Assembly: GCA_004802705.1 (NCBI GenBank)
Contig: SGPL01000438.1
Span: 1 to 27,821, forward strand
Reading direction: 5' to 3'
DNA from: Bondarzewia mesenterica
Taxonomy: Eukaryota > Basidiomycota > Agaricomycetes > Russulales > Bondarzewiaceae
DNA: 27,821 nucleotides
The notes under the pieces: model-generated
Seen by the model: the letters and a program-made list of their open reading frames with translations, nothing else
Told to the model about the DNA's origin: nothing
Databases searched by the model: none
Translations under genes and position numbers: made by a program
Shown here: positions 20,680 through 27,821 of the stretch, piece by piece
Layout of the letters: each line of letters opens with the position of its first letter
How positions within the stretch are numbered: position 1 is the first letter of the stretch

Positions 20680-21827
20680 ATGACCCAAGAACGCCATATC
20701 CCACCATCGGGCGACTTCGCCTTGGATATCGATATGACATCCTTCTCATCAGTGTTAGCCTCCTCCAAGCACATTATCGCAGTTGCTGGGGCCGGGCTTT
20801 CCGCTGCATCGGGTGCGTCAATATGTTTGCTATCATTAATCTTGCTCAGATGATGTCTCAGGAATACCAACCTTCAGGGGTGCAGGCGGGATGTGGAGAA
20901 AATATGACGCTATGAATCTTGCTACGCCTGAGGCATTCGCTAAAAATCCTTCCAGGGTTTGGCAATTCTATCACTATCGGCGAGAAAGGTAAGCACCTGA
21001 TTTCCCTGCCGTGTTTTCAACCCCCTGCATATCTTGATGCATTCAACGTTGAATACTGACCGAATCTGAAAGGGCTCTGATTACACGCCCCAACACCGCA
21101 CACATAGCCCTCGCGTTATTCTCAATACCATCTTTCCAACATCAGTTGGCGCCAGAATCAACGTTTACGCTCATCACGCAGAACGTTGATGGGCTGAGCC
21201 AAATCGCATCACAGGAAATTCATTCCTCGTTGAAGCTGGCGAATGAGACCGGTGCACCGGCTGCTGGTGAGCAGCCACAGTTGATAGAGATGCATGGGAG
21301 ACTGTTCGACGTCGTCTGCACTTCCAAATCATGTGGCCACCGCGAACTCGATTTTCGGTCGCCCGTGTGCCCGGCCCTAGCAGGCACAGAAAAGTTAGTT
21401 GAAGCAGGGGCGATGGAGCCCTCCATCTCTAAGGCGGACCTCCCTTGCTGTAAGAATTGCGGAGCTCTTGCACGTCCAGGCGTGGTATGGTTTGGAGAAA
21501 TGCCTCATGACCTGAAGATCGTAGATCGACTCGTGAGCAAGGCTGATCTGTGTCTGGTGGTAGGGACGTCATCTACTGTGAGTGTACATTATCAAATCTG
21601 TATAGTCGAGAGTCATGATATCTTTGCTAACGAATGTCGTGAACCATTGTTGGCAGGTCTATCCAGCTGCCTCTTATGCAGAAGAGGTCCGGAATCATGG
21701 AGGCAAAGTCGCCGTCTTCAATCTGAACCGTAGTGATGGTGACGATGATGCGGACTTCCTGTTCCTGGGGCCATGCAAGGAATTGCTCCCAAAAGCTTTG
21801 CCGTTTCAGATTCCACCCAGTCAATAA
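20680..21827 (+). CDS. SIRT5-type NAD-dependent protein deacylase (class III sirtuin)
   Basis: Four exons, 20680-20812, 20862-20988, 21073-21577 and 21657-21827, join in phase to 311 residues. All sirtuin motifs are present: [17 protein letters not shown] for NAD binding, TQNVDGL, catalytic His161 in EMHGRLF, four zinc ligands (C169, C174, C213, C216), RPGVVWFGE and GTSSTVYPA. The stretch WQFYHYRRE contains the Tyr and Arg (Y81, R84) that in human SIRT5 (Y102, R105) recognise acidic acyl groups, so removal of succinyl, malonyl or glutaryl groups from lysine is likely. The N terminus has no obvious targeting peptide. About 300 bases separate it from FMC1. It faces the unknown mitochondrial gene, with 218 bases between the stops. 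Confidence 0.93.
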
Positions 21828-22045
21828 GAGGTTCTTCGAGACGAGAAGATGAGTACAAGGATTACGCCGTCACTTAAGTAGCGATATCAACTTCAAGACA
21901 ACAAGGTGTTTGGCAGTGAACCTGCATAAGGTCACGAAGCGACGAATGGGATCATGAGACGCCGATAGCAGTACATAGTATGTGGTACCTTGGATACGAA
22001 TAATGTCAATGCATCGCACTGGTGTAGAACCTGGACAACACACAC

Positions 22046-22564
22046 CTATGATGACTGCTCCCTTGCAGGCTTTGTCTCGCTCTCTGCCTCTTGTATCTCG
22101 CTCTCTGCCTCTTGCAGTCTCTGCTCATTAGAGGCCCAGGTATCCTGCAAAACCTCTAACCCAGGATTCCTCCCCGCCTGAGTCCCGTACAGCGCCTCGA
22201 ACACTGCAGAGACCCGTCTGTTTTTCTCTTCAGACATCCCTTCTTCACTTGAATCTATTTCATCCACCTGACCGAACTTCGGGAGAGAACGACGTCGACT
22301 AACTTCAGCTTTGAGGTTGCCCACCACATAAGGTATTGCTCTGAGAAGGGCCGTTTCCTTCTCGGTGAATGCGTTGTCGATGGCTTTGTCCAGGGACTTG
22401 GGAGTTATGAATTGACCAGACTGGTGATAGAGAGAGATGAGGGCGCGCAGCTTGGAAGGAGGCAGAGAAAATGTTGGTGGTGCTGAACTAGGAGTCGATG
22501 AGACATGGCGCCTCAGAAGGAGTGTCCGTCGAGAAATATTGCGTGCCGCTGTGAGTGCTGCCAT
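22046..22564 (-). CDS. Unknown protein with mitochondrial-type N terminus
   Basis: A single open frame of 172 residues without need for introns. The first 25 residues (TAARNISRRTLLLRRHVSS) are rich in Arg, Leu and Ser and lack acidic residues, a typical mitochondrial presequence. The core contains SKLRALISLYHQSGQFITP followed by a helical stretch around LDKAIDNAFTEKE; then an acidic, Glu-rich tail with a seven-residue duplication (QEAESEI). I do not recognise the family. The size, the presequence and the helical core would fit a mitochondrial ribosome-associated or assembly protein, but this is a guess. The gene lies between the sirtuin (convergent) and the broken acyl-CoA dehydrogenase (same strand, 252 bases upstream). 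Confidence 0.65.
   Translation of the reverse strand: MAALTAARNISRRTLLLRRHVSSTPSSAPPTFSLPPSKLRALISLYHQSGQFITPKSLDKAIDNAFTEKETALLRAIPYVVGNLKAEVSRRRSLPKFGQVDEIDSSEEGMSEEKNRRVSAVFEALYGTQAGRNPGLEVLQDTWASNEQRLQEAESEIQEAESETKPAREQSS
22075..22116 (-). repeat. Two-copy 21-base tandem repeat inside a coding region
   Basis: Unit tctcgctctctgcctcttgYa occurs twice (22075-22095, 22096-22116) with one mismatch. It encodes a repeated seven-residue Glu/Ala/Ser segment near the C terminus of the unknown mitochondrial-type protein and keeps the frame. Confidence 0.85.
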
Positions 22565-22816
22565 CGAGGGTTGTAGGATAGATGTTTGCCTGCCATATAT
22601 CTGGGGACCCCGATTTGAGAAGGATCATATACAACTTGTCCGGGGTCTCTCATCACCTCACAAATTCCGAGGCAGTTGACCTCAGACTCGGCGTTTACTC
22701 GAAAGATCGACTGGGGATCATGAGAAATCCAAGAGCGAAGAATACATTCACAAAACCGGTACCAAATCAAGACATATGGACGGGTAATAATGAGGTGCAA
22801 GGGCAACAATCAAATC

Positions 22817-25305
<2,489 letters not shown>

Positions 25306-25393
25306 CTGTCAATTGATTGAGTATGCTGTTTGATGGGGGAAGTGGGAAGGGGAGAGGGGGAAAAGTCCGCTGCGCGTCGAGCTCGCGACATAT

Positions 25394-27355
25394 CTACTGG
25401 ACGACCTCGTAGAGAAAGCAGCCGGGGTACTTGGCCTTGATCTGCTGCTCGACCCACCAGTAGGGGGTGAGGTACGTGACGTCGGTCTCGTCGGTAGGGC
25501 CCGCGCCGCCGGTGAGGATTCCGACGATGCGACCATCCCTGGCGAGGACGATGGACCCGGAGTCGCCAGCATCGGAAAACTTGCCACGCGTCTTATCGTA
25601 GGGCAAGACGGCGATCTCGATGGAGGTGTGCTCGATGCCGTAGTCATCGTAGATGCGGGTGAAGGACTCGAGACCGTTGGCACGACCGACGGTGGTCCCC
25701 GTGGTCAACCCATTCTTCACGACGAGCAGGCACTTCTCACCGTGGACGTCGAGGTGCTGGGGGTTGCGGATCTCGTCGTCCTGGACGACGCCGTAGGCCT
25801 GGAGGAGACCATCCCGGGGGTACCGGTAGTTCGCTTGATCGACGGGCTGAGGGAACATTGTGTTGCCAAAGTCAGCGATCGAGAGGTTACCGCCTGCGGA
25901 GGAAAGAAAAGTAATAGTCAGCTAAAACTGAAGACAAGAAGACGGGAGATGGAAAACGCGACGAGAGATGAAGACGAGAGATGGAGACGAGATGGAGACA
26001 AAGAGATGGAAAAAGGACGTACCGACGTAAACCTTGTTTCCCTTAAACGTAGGCCAATCAATCTTCTCGTCGTACAGCTCGATCAGGGCCCAGTCTTTGG
26101 TGAAATTGTGGGGCTCGACCGAGACCTCGATCTTCTCGGAGTGAAGCACGAAGCCAATTACGCGCTGGTCAGGGATGGTACGGCGCTTGGTGACCTCGTC
26201 GTGGATCGCGTTCACCTCCTCGATCTTCTTCGTCGCCTTCGCCACCAACTCCACGTGCTCCTTGCGCCTCTCGGTGACCCTGCCGTTCTCTCCCTCAACG
26301 GGCTCCCCCAGCCTGCCAAGCACGTCGTTCCAAGCGTCGATGGAGCGGAGGAGGTCGCCAATGGTGCTCATCATGGCCTTGACGGCGTTGTTGTAGCCCA
26401 TGTTGCCGAGCGCGACGAACTCCTCACGAGCCTGGCTTGTGGTCCTACGCGTCATGCCCGTGTTGGCGTAGACAGGAGGGGGGGCGGGCGACGTGGGCGC
26501 AGGTCAGGATGGCGGTGCGCTTGTCGTCTTTGCCGAGGCGGAAGTAGAGAGAGGCCGTGCCCTCGAAGTGGGGGTACTTGAGGGGTGCGATAGAGAGACC
26601 GAGAGCGGTGGTGAAGGGCTTTCGAAGGTCGGGGACGTTGTCGAGGAGGGGGTCGAACGAGAGGAGCTTGGGGCCGGCAGCGACGGAACGAGTGACTACC
26701 GACTCGACAAAGGCCACCTCGATGGCAGGGAAGCTAGCATCGGCGAGGATGTCCTTGACGACGGTGGCAGCGGCAACGGCGGCGTCGTAGAGGAGGGAGT
26801 AGGGCTTCACACCGATGGAGAGGATGAGAGAGCAGAAGGGCTTGGCCTCCCCGGCGTCTGCGTAGGCGAAAGGGTTGATGGACGTCCACTTTACGCCAAT
26901 GGAGTCGAGGTCGTGGTGGATGCGCTTGCCGATAGAGAGCCAAGTTTGCCCAATGGCGTGACGGTAGACCGGGCGAGCCTCACGTACGATGCCCTGGGCC
27001 TGAGGACCCTTGCGGACGTGCCAGTCAGGGCCAGACTTGAAGACACAGGGAGTGCCGCTGCCATAAAAGTCGCTGTAGGCGTTGGGGTACTTGCCAGTGA
27101 GGCGGGTCGCCTTGGAGACGACGTCGTCCGTGGCCATCCCCTCGTCACTGCTCGAGAGAGAGAACTTGCCGAAAGAAGTCGGGGAGACGGGAGACTGGTT
27201 CCCGACCTGCTTGGAGATGGCTAAGCAGGCGGCGACAAACTCCTTGTCGAGGTTGAGCGGAGCGGAGATGGACGACACTGAAAAAGAAAAATGAATGAAA
27301 AAAACCAATGGTCAGTAACGAGGAGGGATCAATAAAAGCGAAGGGGGCTTTTACT
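25394..27355 (-). CDS. Trypsin-like serine protease domain protein with helical insert, apparent frameshift
   Basis: Proposed exons: 27355 (the A of the start codon), 27277-26023 and 25893-25394, about 584 residues once one extra C is dropped. The catalytic set is visible: His262 in LTCAHVA, Asp395 in FTKDWALIEL and Ser530 in SDAGDSGSIV. About 260 residues precede the His and do not resemble a normal protease propeptide. Between His and Asp lies a roughly 90-residue charged helical stretch (EEFVALGNMGYNNAVKAMM ... ELVAKATKKIEEVNAIHDEV), probably coiled coil. No signal peptide is seen, so the protein is probably intracellular. The frame shifts at a run of seven C just after the His motif (around 26480-26490); with six C the two frames and the splice phase agree. 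The start is uncertain: an alternative unspliced ATG lies at 27308. GC content is higher than in neighbouring genes. The gene abuts the truncated 5' end of the acyl-CoA dehydrogenase pseudogene. Confidence 0.75.
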
Positions 27356-27821
27356 TGTAAAGAGGTGGTCTTTTTTTGTAGTTACGATTCCCGATTAGAC
27401 AATTACCTTGCTCTAATCCAACAACGGCGCGACACGAGGAGGTGATGAATGTGAGCTGCGGAGCGTCACAGACAACAATGAGAGCATACGAACCTGGCGA
27501 GGTGATGGTGTGAGTTGAGGAGAGGAGAGTCTCCTATCTCTCCTATAACACCACCACAGAATGCGGTGCATCGACGCTCGGGGACCCTTCGTGGCGCATC
27601 CGCCACGGCCTAGTCTCCCAGTGGCAGGTTGTAGACACTTCCTTCAACCTTCGTACCTCAGGATATCCGTGTCTGACGTCTGCTTTCTATAGGGGGGTCC
27701 TTAACGGGGGTCCGCCCGTACCTGATACGGCATATGGCTGCCAAAACTCCGCCCATCACGTGCAAGTACACAGAGCGCGAGTCGCGTCGTCGATCGATCT
27801 CTGTCACTGGCTACTGTGCGC
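27356..27821. other. Upstream region of the trypsin-like gene and possible mobile-element edge
   Basis: The part next to 27355 should hold the 5'UTR and promoter of the trypsin-like gene (purine-rich on the plus strand, 27490-27540). From 27611 the dispersed repeat shared with 6410-6473 begins. No gene is recognised up to the right edge. Confidence 0.4.
27611..27678 (+). repeat. Dispersed repeat, copy B
   Basis: Starts TAGTCTCCC and contains TTCAACCTTCGTACCTCAGG followed by GTGTCTGACG. It matches the segment at 6410-6473 in order, orientation and most bases, with a few substitutions and short gaps. It lies upstream of the trypsin-like gene. It may be part of a mobile element that continues beyond the window. 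Confidence 0.6.

Noticed and set aside
25628..27224. Long plus-strand open frames (about 317 and 243 codons) opposite the trypsin-like gene
   Set aside because: They are mirror frames caused by GC-rich codon use of the minus-strand gene. They show no motifs, whereas the minus strand has TCAHV, KDWALIEL and GDSGS.

Overview
The window is nuclear DNA of a filamentous fungus, most likely a mushroom-forming basidiomycete (Agaricomycetes). Genes lie close together on both strands and are broken by many introns of about 50-85 bases with GT(R)NGT donors, CTNA-like branch sites and YAG acceptors. Exons as short as 10-20 bases occur. The protein families (Ure2p-like glutathione transferases, Elongator subunit 2, PET191, IBA57, FMC1, a SIRT5-type sirtuin) fit a fungus. 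All exon coordinates come from reading by eye, using splice signals, phase and family motifs; no search was run.

Left part (1-8.1 kb). The 3' end of an unknown gene, then a minus-strand gene for an unrecognised acidic protein with a Cys/His motif and a hydrophobic C terminus. Next come the decayed 3' end of an MFS sugar transporter and two tandem paralogous glutathione S-transferases with the same seven-exon structure. The second GST has an extra N terminus that looks like a mitochondrial presequence. A 64-base segment in the gap between the GSTs recurs near the right end of the window.

Middle part (8.2-22.6 kb). This is a dense block of housekeeping genes, many mitochondrial: PET191 (cytochrome oxidase assembly) head to head with IBA57 (4Fe-4S maturation), a holo-ACP synthase, ELP2, a 941-residue eIF4A-like protein, an RRM protein, FMC1 (F1-ATPase assembly), a SIRT5-like deacylase and an unknown protein with a mitochondrial-type N terminus. 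The eIF4A-like protein keeps the helicase layout but has lost the residues needed for ATP hydrolysis, so it is probably a pseudo-helicase with a long disordered N-terminal region.

Right part (22.8-27.8 kb). An acyl-CoA dehydrogenase gene is broken in three ways: a 483-base insertion carrying a piece of an SRPK-like kinase gene, a nonsense codon, and loss of the first coding exon. Next to it is a trypsin-like serine protease gene with a long helical insert between catalytic His and Asp, and a start codon that may be split by an intron.

Four genes (MFS remnant, IBA57, holo-ACP synthase, trypsin-like) need a one-base change to stay in frame, several of them at homopolymers. Some of these may be sequence errors rather than real mutations.
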